This document shows positions 16,023 through 24,935 of a DNA stretch of 64,000 bases, in pieces; the stretch's first letter is position 1, and every line of letters begins with the position of its first letter. The notes beneath the pieces are model-generated. The model saw only the letters and a program-made list of their open reading frames with translations. It was not told the origin of the DNA and did not search any database. The stretch covers positions 1 through 64,000 of the forward strand of contig JAFGYB010000018.1 of the NCBI GenBank assembly GCA_016936355.1. Direction: 5' to 3'. Source of the DNA: Bacteroidales bacterium. Its GTDB lineage: Bacteria; Bacteroidota; Bacteroidia; Bacteroidales; F082. The position numbers and the translations under genes are program-made.

Positions 16023-17039
16023 ATGAACCTGACTGCTGAACAACTGAACAATATTTTTGACGCCTTTGACGAAAAGAAGGTGATGGTGATTGGTGATGTG
16101 ATGCTGGATGCCTATGTATGGGGTAAGGTGGAGCGTATTTCCCCCGAAGCTCCCGTGCCGGTGGTGGCAGTGCAGCATCAGGAAAACCGCCTGGGCGGTG
16201 CCGGAAATGTGGGATTGAATTTGCAGTCGCTGGGAGCACAGACCATCATGTGTTCCGTGATTGGTGACGATGGAAACGGCCGGGAACTGAAAGAAATTTT
16301 TAAGGCTTCGGGAATGGATGTCTCCGGACTGGTGGAAACCAAAGAGCGGATGACCACCACCAAGTTCAGGATCATCGGCAACAAAGCACAGATGCTGCGG
16401 GTGGACAGGGAAACGACCGATCCGTTGGATGCTGAACTGTTTCAGGAACTGTGTTCCCGCATTGATCAGATCCTGGAAAACCAAACCGTTGACGTGATCA
16501 TTTTTCAGGACTATGACAAAGGGGTGATCTCTCCGGATCTCATCGATTTTGTGGTGGCCCGGGCCAAACAAAAACAGATCCCCGTGATGGTGGATCCCAA
16601 GAAAAGAAATTTCCTTTCCTATAAAGGAGTAACCCTGATGAAACCCAACCTGAAGGAAATGGTGGAAGGCCTGAACCTGACCATCCAGGCCGACAGTATG
16701 GAAAGTTTACACCATGCCTCCCGAACCTTACTGGAAAAACTGGATGCCGAAATGGTGCTGAATACGCTGTCGGAAAAAGGGGTTTATATTTTGTGGAAGG
16801 AAAACAGCGAACTGAAAGAAAAGCACATTCCTGCCCATTTCCGGAACATTTCCGACGTTTCCGGTGCCGGTGATACGGTGATCAGTGTTGCTGCATTGTG
16901 CATGGCTGAAGGACTTCAGCCGGCCGAAACGGCGTTTCTTTCCAATCTGGCCGGAGGCCTGGTTTGTGAAGAAGTGGGCGTGGTTCCGGTACAAAAAGAA
17001 AAATTACTGAAAGAAGCCATCAGGCTCATCCAGGCATAG
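16023..17039 (+). CDS. PfkB-family kinase, RfaE/HldE domain I-like
   Basis: A 338-residue ribokinase-family sugar kinase related to the kinase domain of HldE/RfaE (D-glycero-beta-D-manno-heptose-7-phosphate kinase), an LPS heptose step. MVIGDVMLDAYVWG at about 20-33 and LGGAGNVGLNL match the heptose kinase N-terminus. The ATP-site signature VSGAGDTVISVA with the catalytic aspartate lies near 280. The nucleotidyltransferase domain is absent, so ADP-heptose synthesis would need a second protein. Six bases follow the aminotransferase stop. An alternative is a kinase for another sugar. Confidence 0.85.
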   Translation: MNLTAEQLNNIFDAFDEKKVMVIGDVMLDAYVWGKVERISPEAPVPVVAVQHQENRLGGAGNVGLNLQSLGAQTIMCSVIGDDGNGRELKEIFKASGMDVSGLVETKERMTTTKFRIIGNKAQMLRVDRETTDPLDAELFQELCSRIDQILENQTVDVIIFQDYDKGVISPDLIDFVVARAKQKQIPVMVDPKKRNFLSYKGVTLMKPNLKEMVEGLNLTIQADSMESLHHASRTLLEKLDAEMVLNTLSEKGVYILWKENSELKEKHIPAHFRNISDVSGAGDTVISVAALCMAEGLQPAETAFLSNLAGGLVCEEVGVVPVQKEKLLKEAIRLIQA

Positions 17040-17062
17040 ACTATTAACTCGTCAAGAACACT

Positions 17063-17770
17063 ATGACAAATACAACCAAAGGGAAAAAGGATATGGTGCA
17101 AAATATGTTCAACGACATTGCACCCCGCTATGATTTATTGAATCACTTACTGTCGGCCGATATAGACAAAATCTGGCGCAGGAAGGTCAGAAGAAGTCTG
17201 GCTCCTGCCAACCCGAAACAAATTCTGGATGTAGCCAGCGGTACCGGCGACCTGGCCATTGAACTGGCCAAAATGCCCGTGGAAAGGATCGTGGGGATCG
17301 ATATTGCCAACGAAATGCTGGAGATCGGCCGGGTGAAAGTCAAACGGAAAGGCCTCGATCCGGTCATCGAACTGCAGACCGGTGATTCCGAAGCCATCAA
17401 TTTTCCCGATGAAGAGTTTGATGCAGTTACCGTAGCTTTCGGAGTTCGTAATTTTGAAAATCTGGATGCAGGCCTGAAAGAAATGCAACGGGTTCTGAAA
17501 AAGGGAGGACAAGTGGCCGTACTGGAGTTTTCCAAACCGGCCGGCTTTCCCATGCGAAACCTGTACTATTTCTATTTTAAAAGAGTCCTGCCACTCATAG
17601 GCAGAATGGTTTCCAAACATGATTCGGCTTACACCTACCTACCTGCATCGGTGGTGGCGTTCCCCGAAGGAACACATTTTATGCAACGGATGAAGGCAGC
17701 CGGATTTTCCAATCCCAGGCAAAAAAGACTGACGTTCGGCATCGCCACCCTGTATCTGGCTGAAAAGTAG
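17063..17770 (+). CDS. ubiE: demethylmenaquinone methyltransferase UbiE
   Basis: A 235-residue class I SAM methyltransferase that performs the last menaquinone step, C-methylation of demethylmenaquinone, at the inner membrane face. The UbiE signature YDLLNHLLSADIDKIWRR is near the N-terminus, the SAM loop DVASGTGDLAIE is at about residues 56-67, and the late motif AVLEFSKP is present. Length is standard. As in other Bacteroidota, porT follows directly downstream. Confidence 0.95.
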   Translation: MTNTTKGKKDMVQNMFNDIAPRYDLLNHLLSADIDKIWRRKVRRSLAPANPKQILDVASGTGDLAIELAKMPVERIVGIDIANEMLEIGRVKVKRKGLDPVIELQTGDSEAINFPDEEFDAVTVAFGVRNFENLDAGLKEMQRVLKKGGQVAVLEFSKPAGFPMRNLYYFYFKRVLPLIGRMVSKHDSAYTYLPASVVAFPEGTHFMQRMKAAGFSNPRQKRLTFGIATLYLAEK

Positions 17771-17820
17771 TGGCCCTTTGATGGTTTTCATACTATTATG
17801 GGCAAAGTGCCGTTATTTTT

Positions 17821-17828
17821 TAAATTTA
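17821..17828 (+). promoter_or_regulatory. weak -7 element before porT
   Basis: TAAATTTA matches TAnnTTTG at seven of eight positions, 17 bases before the ATG at 17846. It favours that ATG over the in-frame ATG at 17798. Confidence 0.3.
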
Positions 17829-17845
17829 CGCCTGTAACGAGCCAG

Positions 17846-18628
17846 ATGAAAGTAGTTAAATACAGCCTAGTTTTTCTGTTTTTCCTGTTTGTGTTTTCGG
17901 TGCTGCCGACCGTTCAGGGACAGGAACGATATGTTATGAATCTCCAGGGGTATAACGAACAACCCTATCATTTCGGTTTTATCCTGGGAGGCAATCAGAT
18001 GTTGTTTGACCTGAAAACCATCGATAACCTCTCCTCTAAAGTATGGACCACCGATCAGCTTCCTGATTTTAATGCTCATTCGGCCCAGGTGTACTCGGTT
18101 ACAGTGCAGGGAGCTCCCGGGTTTTCGGTGGGCATCCTGGGAAATCTGCTGTTGAATAAATATGTGGACCTCCGGTTCATTCCCACTTTGTCCTTTGGCA
18201 GTCGTTCGCTGCAATACAAGATCAGAGCGCAGGGTTTGAATGGAGGAAACATTGACAGTACGATCATCATTACCAAGCAACTGAATTCCACGTACCTGAC
18301 CTTTCCCCTGATCTTTAAGTACCGGTCGTGGAGACAAAACAATGTGGGGGGCTATTTTCTGGGCGGGGCCAGCTTGTCCATAGATATGGCGGCTGCCAAG
18401 CAGTCTAAACTCAACGACAACATTGGCATCATTAAGCTGCATCCTCACGACCTTAGTTTGCAGGCCGGTGCCGGCTTCGACTTTTACAACAAGTACTTCA
18501 AGCTGGGGATTGAGGCGAAAATGATCTATGGTTTGAAGAACCTGATCATTCGCGAAAACGATATCTATTCCGGAAGCATCAGTCAGCTCCATTCAAAGAT
18601 CTTTATGCTTACCTTTACTTTTGAATAA
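17846..18628 (+). CDS. porT: PorT-like outer-membrane protein of the type IX secretion system
   Basis: About 260 residues: a clear signal peptide (MKVVKYSLVFLFFLFVFSVL, cleavage near VQGQ) followed by an eight-stranded outer-membrane beta-barrel pattern ending in an aromatic-rich LTFTFE. The conserved position right behind ubiE and the early GFILGGNQ strand match PorT/SprT, an outer-membrane part of the type IX secretion and gliding machinery. The frame continues 16 codons upstream, but the signal peptide and a -7-like element favour the start given. A client of the system, the M1 peptidase, is 1 kb downstream. Generic PorT-family barrels are the alternative. Confidence 0.8.
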   Translation: MKVVKYSLVFLFFLFVFSVLPTVQGQERYVMNLQGYNEQPYHFGFILGGNQMLFDLKTIDNLSSKVWTTDQLPDFNAHSAQVYSVTVQGAPGFSVGILGNLLLNKYVDLRFIPTLSFGSRSLQYKIRAQGLNGGNIDSTIIITKQLNSTYLTFPLIFKYRSWRQNNVGGYFLGGASLSIDMAAAKQSKLNDNIGIIKLHPHDLSLQAGAGFDFYNKYFKLGIEAKMIYGLKNLIIRENDIYSGSISQLHSKIFMLTFTFE

Positions 18629-18639
18629 ACACAGGCAAT

Positions 18640-19341
18640 ATGGCAACGAAGAAAAACCAACGTATCCGGCTTTTCAACGAAGTGCTGGAAAAGTCGTCCA
18701 TGAAACAGGATGTTTTTGCTGCGGTACTGAAATCTTTTCAATTGATGAAACAGGTTTCGGAAGTGTTGGCAAAGGATTATCAGATAAATGCCATAAAGAA
18801 AAAAATGGATCGCCACGACCTGCTGAGCGTGGACCAACACGGTGATTTTGAGTTTGCCCTCCAGTTTGGCGGGGATACGTTGTTGTTCCTCATGCATACC
18901 AATATTTTTGAAATTCCCCGTGATCACAATGTGATGCGATCCAAATACATTCAGGAGGACCCCACTCGTTCCTATTGCGGGATTGTCCATATTTACAACT
19001 TCCTCACCGATTCATTCAAATACAACCGGGTGAACGATCTGGGTTACCTCATCGGCAGGATTTTCATCAATCGCGAGCAGCATTATTTCATCGATGGAAA
19101 GAGTGAGCTGGGGTTTATGTACAACAATTTCAGAAACCACCAGATCAATGAAAAGAATGTGGAAGAGATCCTGCTGTCAGCCATTCGTTATACGCTGGGT
19201 TTCGACCTGTTGATTCCTCCCTATGAGCAGGTAAAGCTACTGACTGTCAGTGAAATGAAAAATGCCCTGGAAGTGATTTCTTTCAAGACGGGCAAGCGGC
19301 TGGGCTTTCAGTTTTATGCCGACCAGGATGAGGTGGAATAG
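18640..19341 (+). CDS. conserved hypothetical protein
   Basis: A 233-residue soluble protein without signal peptide or membrane segment, mixed alpha/beta by appearance (for example GDFEFALQFGGDTLLFLMHT and IGRIFINREQHYFIDG). I do not recognise a functional family; it looks like a conserved Bacteroidota protein of unknown role. It starts 11 bases after porT, so it is likely co-transcribed with ubiE-porT. No catalytic motif is evident. Confidence 0.75.
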   Translation: MATKKNQRIRLFNEVLEKSSMKQDVFAAVLKSFQLMKQVSEVLAKDYQINAIKKKMDRHDLLSVDQHGDFEFALQFGGDTLLFLMHTNIFEIPRDHNVMRSKYIQEDPTRSYCGIVHIYNFLTDSFKYNRVNDLGYLIGRIFINREQHYFIDGKSELGFMYNNFRNHQINEKNVEEILLSAIRYTLGFDLLIPPYEQVKLLTVSEMKNALEVISFKTGKRLGFQFYADQDEVE

Positions 19342-19389
19342 GCCGGTATTTGCCGGGATGAAAAATCTTGAAAATTTTCAGAAAAAATA

Positions 19390-19419
19390 TTTGCAAAAAT
19401 AAAAAATTGTTTACTTTTG
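19390..19419 (+). promoter_or_regulatory. promoter of tRNA-Glu
   Basis: TTTG (19390-19393), an 18-base spacer and TACTTTTG (19412-19419) form a full Bacteroidota promoter 17 bases before the tRNA. Confidence 0.65.
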
Positions 19420-19436
19420 CACCTCCAAAACAAGAC

Positions 19437-19513
19437 GGTCGGTTCGTCTAGTCAGGTCAGGACGCCAGGTTTTCATCCTGGTAACACGGGTTCGAATCCC
19501 GTACCGACTACCA
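19437..19513 (+). tRNA. tRNA-Glu (UUC anticodon)
   Basis: The cloverleaf can be drawn by hand. The acceptor GGTCGGT pairs with ACCGACT, the anticodon stem CCAGG/CCTGG encloses TTTTCAT with anticodon TTC, and the T arm is ACGGG-TTCGAAT-CCCGT. The CCA end is encoded. It is a single tRNA unit with its own promoter and a strong terminator directly behind it. Confidence 0.95.
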
Positions 19514-19518
19514 CCATT

Positions 19519-19554
19519 AAACCGCTCAACTGATTGTTGAGCGGTTTTTTTTTT
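19519..19554 (+). terminator. rho-independent terminator after tRNA-Glu
   Basis: A 12-bp perfect stem (AAACCGCTCAAC with GTTGAGCGGTTT) around a 5-base loop, followed by a run of T. Confidence 0.93.
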
Positions 19555-19567
19555 CATTTCATTTTCA

Positions 19568-19598
19568 TTTGCGGGCAGTAATTAATATGCTAACTTTG
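19568..19598 (+). promoter_or_regulatory. promoter of the M1 peptidase gene
   Basis: TTTG (19568-19571), 19 bases, then TAACTTTG (19591-19598), a perfect -7 consensus. The leader is about 60 bases. Confidence 0.65.
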
Positions 19599-19664
19599 TA
19601 GCTCCTAAGCCCCAAAAACCAGACTCCTGTTTGAATAGTTGAATGTTATGATTATCAAACTAAT

Positions 19665-21629
19665 ATGATTATGAAAAAAATTTACTTTCTCTTTGCTTTC
19701 TTCCTTTTTCTATTGACATCTGTGGGTAGGGCACAAAGCCTTCATGATAAGGAGTTGATGGACCAATACGATGTGAAAGAATATATTCTGGATTTGAACA
19801 TCAGTAATTCTTCAGTTAAAATTTCAGGGAATGTGACCATTAATGCCCAAGTTACAGCGCCGGTGTTGGATACTTTTGCCGTTGATCTGATTGATACAAT
19901 AACGCCGGGCAGAGCGTATATGGCAGTTGATTCCGTAAAAATGGGCAGTCAATTATTGAACTTTGAACACACGAATGATGTTGTCCGAATTAAGATTGAT
20001 TCCGTTCAGAAGGGGCAGATGTTTTCTGTTCAGATTTTTTACCATGGAAGTGCTGAGCCGGTGATTTACCCTTATGATAAGGGGATTATGCTTTCAGACA
20101 ACAATACCGAGTCTTTTTCCTTATCCGAATCCAGAGGGGCGAAATTATGGTGGCCCTGTAAGCAGGACTTAACAGACAAGGCCGATTCAGTGAAGTTTTT
20201 GATCACTACAGATTCCACGAATCTCTCAGGTTCAAACGGGCTGTTGGTATCTACAAAATATTTGCCCGGAGGAAAAGTGCGGTATGAATGGAAAACAAAT
20301 TATCCAATCGACTATTATTTGATTTCCTTTGCTGTAGGACCTTTTACCGATTATAAAGTCAAGACCGTTCTTTCAGGAACTGACGACACCGTATTGATTC
20401 AAAGTTTGCTGAATAAAAATTCGCTTAATTATAAAAAGAACCTGGAGGGAATAGAAGTCACAAAAAAACTGTTGAATATTTTTTCTGAGATACTGGGCCC
20501 TTTTCCATTTAGAAAGGAGAAATACGGTTATGTATCTGTTGACGGGGCTCCGGTCGGTGGTATGGAAAATCAAACCATGACAACCATAGGCAGTAAATAC
20601 CTGGACAGTATTCCCACTTCATTTGGTTTCTATAATTCCAGTTGGGTTACGGCACACGAACTCGCGCATTCATGGTTTGGCGATTTGGTGACCTGCAAAT
20701 CCTGGAATGACGTATGGATCAATGAGGGTTTTGCTTCTTATATGGAATATGTAGCTCTGGAAAGATTGCATTTGGATTCGTTGTCTCGGGAATGGTTAGA
20801 TGTAGCATTTTCTCGTGCGAGCCTTTATAAGGGAAGTGTCTATGTTCCGGATTCACTGGTAAATGACGACAATAGGGTATTTAATTTGGGATTGAGCTAT
20901 AAAAAAGGAGCGCTCATATTGCATATGCTCCGGTATGAAATTAATAATGACTCGTTATTCTTTAAAGGATTGAGGGAGTATTTGCATCAATACGCCGACA
21001 GTACAGCAGGGGCGATGGATTTTAAAGCAGTTATGGAGTCTGTCACGGGCATGGACTTTACGACATTTTTTAATCAGTGGTATTATGGCGACGGGTATCC
21101 GGTGTTTAATGTAAACTGGGGGCAGGATAACGATACGGTATGGATTCATTCAGTGGAAACAAGCAGGGGGGACAGGACAACTTTATTTAAAACCCATATA
21201 GATTTTCAATTGAATTTTCCTTCGGGTGATACCCTTGTCCGTCTTTATCAGAGGCAAAATGATCAAATGTTCAAAATCCCCGAAAGTAAAGGTGTTCTGT
21301 CAATTGTAGTCGATCCTAAAGACTGGTTATATAAGCTGATAGGGACTGTTACTGCCACACGAAGTTATCATGCTAAAGAGCATGTTGAAACGAAGATTTA
21401 CCCAAATCCATTTGCTGATGTTGCCCATATTCGGTTTCATTTGGACAGACCTGAAACGGTAAAAGTTGAAGTGTTTGACCTGCGGGGAACTCGGGTTGAG
21501 AAAAAGGAAATAAAGGGATTCACAGGGGAAAATACAATTACGGTAGGTGCAGGTCTGGAGAGCGGGACATACTTTTACCGGATTGAATTTAGTGGAAAAT
21601 CAGGATCCGGGAAACTGATTAAACTTTGA
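19665..21629 (+). CDS. M1 family aminopeptidase with type IX secretion sorting domain
   Basis: A 654-residue exported zinc aminopeptidase. Signal peptide (KKIYFLFAFFLFLL), N-terminal beta domain, then the catalytic domain with the exopeptidase motif GGMEN (about 297-301) and the zinc motif HELAH (about 330) followed 18 residues later by the third ligand glutamate in NEGF. The last 80 residues, starting at KIYPNPF, form a type A C-terminal sorting domain, including the usual VFDLRGTRV and SGTYFYRI strands, which directs passage through the type IX system. It should be cell-surface attached or released and digest peptides. ATG at 19671 is an equally good start. GC is lower than in neighbouring genes. 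Confidence 0.92.
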   Translation: MIMKKIYFLFAFFLFLLTSVGRAQSLHDKELMDQYDVKEYILDLNISNSSVKISGNVTINAQVTAPVLDTFAVDLIDTITPGRAYMAVDSVKMGSQLLNFEHTNDVVRIKIDSVQKGQMFSVQIFYHGSAEPVIYPYDKGIMLSDNNTESFSLSESRGAKLWWPCKQDLTDKADSVKFLITTDSTNLSGSNGLLVSTKYLPGGKVRYEWKTNYPIDYYLISFAVGPFTDYKVKTVLSGTDDTVLIQSLLNKNSLNYKKNLEGIEVTKKLLNIFSEILGPFPFRKEKYGYVSVDGAPVGGMENQTMTTIGSKYLDSIPTSFGFYNSSWVTAHELAHSWFGDLVTCKSWNDVWINEGFASYMEYVALERLHLDSLSREWLDVAFSRASLYKGSVYVPDSLVNDDNRVFNLGLSYKKGALILHMLRYEINNDSLFFKGLREYLHQYADSTAGAMDFKAVMESVTGMDFTTFFNQWYYGDGYPVFNVNWGQDNDTVWIHSVETSRGDRTTLFKTHIDFQLNFPSGDTLVRLYQRQNDQMFKIPESKGVLSIVVDPKDWLYKLIGTVTATRSYHAKEHVETKIYPNPFADVAHIRFHLDRPETVKVEVFDLRGTRVEKKEIKGFTGENTITVGAGLESGTYFYRIEFSGKSGSGKLIKL

Positions 21630-21704
21630 AACTTTGAGGAATATTTGAAAACATATTTACGTTTTTATGTACTTTAGATGTTTGAAACATAAAACTTCAG
21701 AAAC

Positions 21705-22187
21705 ATGAAAACAGCACAGCAATGGTTCGACGAATACGGCGAAAGTCATCGCCATCCGATCAATAAACTATTGCACTGGGTCTGCGTTCCGAGTATTTTT
21801 TTCAGCATTGTGGGACTTTTTGCATCCATTCCCCATGCCTTTCTCGATAGTTGGTTTCCCGTGAGCTGGGCGCCTTATGTTAATTTTGCCACTTTGGCTT
21901 TGTTGTTGACAATGATTTTTTATTTCATTATTTCACGGACTATTTTTGTGGGGATGGTATTGGTGGCGGCTCTGAGCCTCTGGGGAATTGCTGTCGTTGT
22001 ACAGGCAGCCTTTATGCCCCTGTGGTTGTTTTCTGTTTTGGTTTTTGTCGTAGCCTGGATCGGACAGTTTATCGGGCACGGCATTGAAGGTGCCAAGCCG
22101 TCCTTTTTCAAAGACCTGCAGTTTCTGCTGGTGGGACCGGCCTGGTTGCTGCACTTTGTCTACAGGAAATTAGGAATCCCGTTGTAA
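21705..22187 (+). CDS. Mpo1-like (DUF962) membrane protein
   Basis: A 160-residue polytopic protein of the DUF962/Mpo1 family. Yeast Mpo1 is an Fe(II)-dependent dioxygenase that shortens 2-hydroxy fatty acids. The conserved histidines are visible: HRHPINKLLHW at about residues 15-25 and IGHGIEGAKPSFF near 125-137, in a setting of four to five membrane helices. In this organism it may act on 2-hydroxy fatty acids of sphingolipids, which Bacteroidota make (inference). A near-consensus TACTTTAG lies about 35 bases upstream. It appears monocistronic. Confidence 0.83.
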   Translation: MKTAQQWFDEYGESHRHPINKLLHWVCVPSIFFSIVGLFASIPHAFLDSWFPVSWAPYVNFATLALLLTMIFYFIISRTIFVGMVLVAALSLWGIAVVVQAAFMPLWLFSVLVFVVAWIGQFIGHGIEGAKPSFFKDLQFLLVGPAWLLHFVYRKLGIPL

Positions 22188-22209
22188 CGTTAACGTTCTT
22201 AGACATTAA

Positions 22210-22269
22210 ACCTCTGTTTCTTATGTCAGGTCGGGAATATATTTCCCATTATGGGAAGCATAAAGAGGT
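22210..22269 (+). ncRNA. candidate structured leader element
   Basis: The intergenic stretch before the LruC lipoprotein can fold into a compact element. ACCTCT (22210-22215) pairs with AGAGGT (22264-22269), TTATG (22221-22225) with CATAA (22259-22263), leaving a 5-base bulge on one side. The inner hairpin is TTCCCA/TGGGAA (22243-22257). A competing GGGAA/TTCCC pairing is possible. No known class is recognised and there is no T run, so it is not a terminator. Confidence 0.3.
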
Positions 22270-22402
22270 GGTTAAATGCCCAATAAGGAATGTAACAATC
22301 AGAAAATCAATGATTATCATATTGGTTTGTTGTTTGGCACGAAATTTAATAGTATGACAATGGCGGAAAATCCGTCCGGTTTTAAAAGATAAGATATTAA
22401 CT

Positions 22403-24868
22403 ATGAAAAATTGCTATATGAAAACGAAGTCTTTACGCATCTCAGGAATCGTTCTTCTGTTCTCGGCGTTATTGTTTACAGCCTGTAACAAAACTCCGGC
22501 TCCCGTTGACAATACGGTTACGAGCATGAACGATTTGGTTGTCAGTGACAACTTCAACTGGAAAACTACCAAGACGGTCGCGGTCAATATCACCACGCCC
22601 ACGTGGGACCCCTCACAGGTGGTCAAAATCTATTCTATTGACGGAAAAAATCTGTATTATGCCGGATTCCCCGGTACCAGTGGTACGGTAAATGCCAATA
22701 TTACGTTGCCCGCTGCCACCAATATGTTGAAACTGGAATACGGGATCGGGAATACATACAAGTCTATGCTGGTGGGTGTGGATAATCAGCTGGCTTTTAA
22801 TTACAACGAATTCAAAAGTGCTGCTGCCGATGCCTGTGACTTGTCCAAAGAAGAAACCTTTAGTCAGGGGGGCTGGTCAAGCAAAGCCCACGGAGACAAT
22901 CCGGGTTCTGTGCGGGATGCCCATTTCGAACAGGTATTCCCTAATGGTTTGGTGATGGGTGATCCCGATCATTATACCATCACGCTGACCTCTTCCGAAA
23001 ATGTCAAGGACTTCTTACCCGGTGGGGGTGGTTCAGAGGTTTTAACACAAAGTTATACCAATCCGAAATCGAAAGACAAGGTGGCCGGTAACTGGGGTGG
23101 TCAGATTGCTGCTGCTATAATGAATGTGGAATACAACAAAGCCGGATACCTGGGTGATGATAACCTCAAACTGGGGGATCTTGTTTTCACCAATGGTGCT
23201 TTCCAGGGTGTTTCAATTAATGACTTTTTGGCGATTGCCAACAAAGCCATCGGTGGTGGCGGTTTGAGTGGCTACAGTATTTCTGATATTCAGAATGCCG
23301 CTGAACTCATTAACCTGAACTTTGATGATGGCCATAATGAGGGATATTTTACCTGCCCGTCCAGTCCGTCTGACTGTGGCTGTAATGGTGGATTAAGATC
23401 CATTACCTTAAAATACAACGGCAGCACAACGGCCAACATTCAGGTCACAGATGGCCACAACGAGGTTTTCTATACCGGTTCAGTCGAACCCGGAGGAACT
23501 TTTACTGCCAATGGATCAGGACAAGACGGGAAATTCAGTGCCAGTATTACCCTCAAGGTGAATGGTACGGAGAATACTTCTATTCATGTAAGCTGTTCAC
23601 AGAATATCTATAAAGGTGATGTTCACGGCGATTTTACCATCATGGACGGTGTCAGCAAAAATAACCTGCATTTGTGTGAGGGAACTGCCGGATCTGATTG
23701 TGGTTGTGATAAACAACTGTATTCCTTAAGGCTGCGCTATGATGGTTCGGGACCTGCACAGGTTAAAGTAATGGAAGAGGAACACGAAAAACAAATCTAT
23801 TGCGGAACCCTGAATCAGAATGATGAATTTTCGTTTAACGGTTCCTCCAAAGATGGTAAACTGGGTGAGAAGCTTTATGTATATGTAAATAATTCGAAAA
23901 ACGCTACCATCAGTACCAAATGCGAAGACAATCCGGAAGTAGGCAAATCCTATGGCGATTTTACCATCGTAGCCGGAACCAGTAAAGGAAATAAAGCCCT
24001 TTGTGGTTCAACAGGTGGTGGAACAACCCCTCCGGGTGGTGGTACAACTACCTCAGCTTATACAGGAACACTGGCCTATGAAGATTTGTGGCCCTATAAA
24101 GGGGATTACGATTTCAACGACATTGTGGTCAGTTACGACTTTGCCATTACCAAGGATGATCAGGAAAAGGTACAGACCATTAATGCAACCTTTATCCTCT
24201 ACGCCTTCGGTGCATCCTATCACAATGGTTTCGGATTCCAGTTGCCTGGGGTTAACCCGGATCAGATTATCAGTGTAACGGGTTACAACCTGGCCAATGA
24301 TACTTATGTTCACCTGGCTTCCAACGGTCTGGAGCAGGGTCAGTCAAAAGCAACCGTGATCGTATTTGACGATGCCTGGAGACTGATGCCTTATCCCGGA
24401 ATGGGAATTGGTGTGAACACCAACATGTCGGCTCCTTATGTAACACCGGATACCTTGGTGATCCATATGTCTTTCTACGATAACGGAAGTTTTGCACCGG
24501 GTGGTCCGGTAACCTACAACCAGCTGGATATCGGTAATTTCAATCCGTTCATTATTGTGAACAAAGACCGGGGTGTGGAAGTACACCTGCCCGATCATGC
24601 GCCAACGGATCTGGCTGATCAAACCCTGCTGGGAACTGGTGACGATGCCAGCAACCCATCTACCGGTACCTATTACAAAACAGATAAAAACCTGCCCTGG
24701 GCGATTAATATTCCGGATAACTTTGACTATCCCATCGAAAAACAGGACATTACCGGGGCTTATTTGTTCTTTGCCACCTGGGCCGAAAGCAGCGGAACGT
24801 TGTATCCCGACTGGTATATGGACAAATCAGGATATCGAAATACTTCGTTAATCTACGTACCTCATTAA
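22403..24868 (+). CDS. LruC domain surface lipoprotein with duplicated Cys-rich module
   Basis: An 821-residue lipoprotein (C28 after LLFTA; ATG at 22418 is an alternative start). The C-terminal third, from about residue 553, is a LruC domain (DUF4842) marked by EDLWPYKGDYDFNDIVV. The middle holds two tandem modules of about 105 residues starting at about 322 and 431. Each opens with DCGC, continues with SxxLxYxGS.. and .V.V...E...Y.G....F..NG...DGK, and ends with a GDFTI..G.SKxN..LC segment; this resembles DUF7467. A PPGGGTTT linker joins them to LruC. LruC proteins are cell-surface or matrix proteins of unknown function; binding or calcium coordination is plausible but not shown. A terminator follows. 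Confidence 0.85.
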   Translation: MKNCYMKTKSLRISGIVLLFSALLFTACNKTPAPVDNTVTSMNDLVVSDNFNWKTTKTVAVNITTPTWDPSQVVKIYSIDGKNLYYAGFPGTSGTVNANITLPAATNMLKLEYGIGNTYKSMLVGVDNQLAFNYNEFKSAAADACDLSKEETFSQGGWSSKAHGDNPGSVRDAHFEQVFPNGLVMGDPDHYTITLTSSENVKDFLPGGGGSEVLTQSYTNPKSKDKVAGNWGGQIAAAIMNVEYNKAGYLGDDNLKLGDLVFTNGAFQGVSINDFLAIANKAIGGGGLSGYSISDIQNAAELINLNFDDGHNEGYFTCPSSPSDCGCNGGLRSITLKYNGSTTANIQVTDGHNEVFYTGSVEPGGTFTANGSGQDGKFSASITLKVNGTENTSIHVSCSQNIYKGDVHGDFTIMDGVSKNNLHLCEGTAGSDCGCDKQLYSLRLRYDGSGPAQVKVMEEEHEKQIYCGTLNQNDEFSFNGSSKDGKLGEKLYVYVNNSKNATISTKCEDNPEVGKSYGDFTIVAGTSKGNKALCGSTGGGTTPPGGGTTTSAYTGTLAYEDLWPYKGDYDFNDIVVSYDFAITKDDQEKVQTINATFILYAFGASYHNGFGFQLPGVNPDQIISVTGYNLANDTYVHLASNGLEQGQSKATVIVFDDAWRLMPYPGMGIGVNTNMSAPYVTPDTLVIHMSFYDNGSFAPGGPVTYNQLDIGNFNPFIIVNKDRGVEVHLPDHAPTDLADQTLLGTGDDASNPSTGTYYKTDKNLPWAINIPDNFDYPIEKQDITGAYLFFATWAESSGTLYPDWYMDKSGYRNTSLIYVPH

Positions 24869-24891
24869 TGAAGGAAATAAGGATCGAAAAG

Positions 24892-24919
24892 GCCTGCGCT
24901 CTGGAGCGCGGGCTTTTTT
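24892..24919 (+). terminator. terminator after the LruC lipoprotein gene
   Basis: A 10-bp stem (GCCTGCGCTC with GAGCGCGGGC, one G-U pair) with a 2-base gap and six T residues. Confidence 0.85.
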
Positions 24920-24935
24920 GTTTGCGGCTGTTTGT

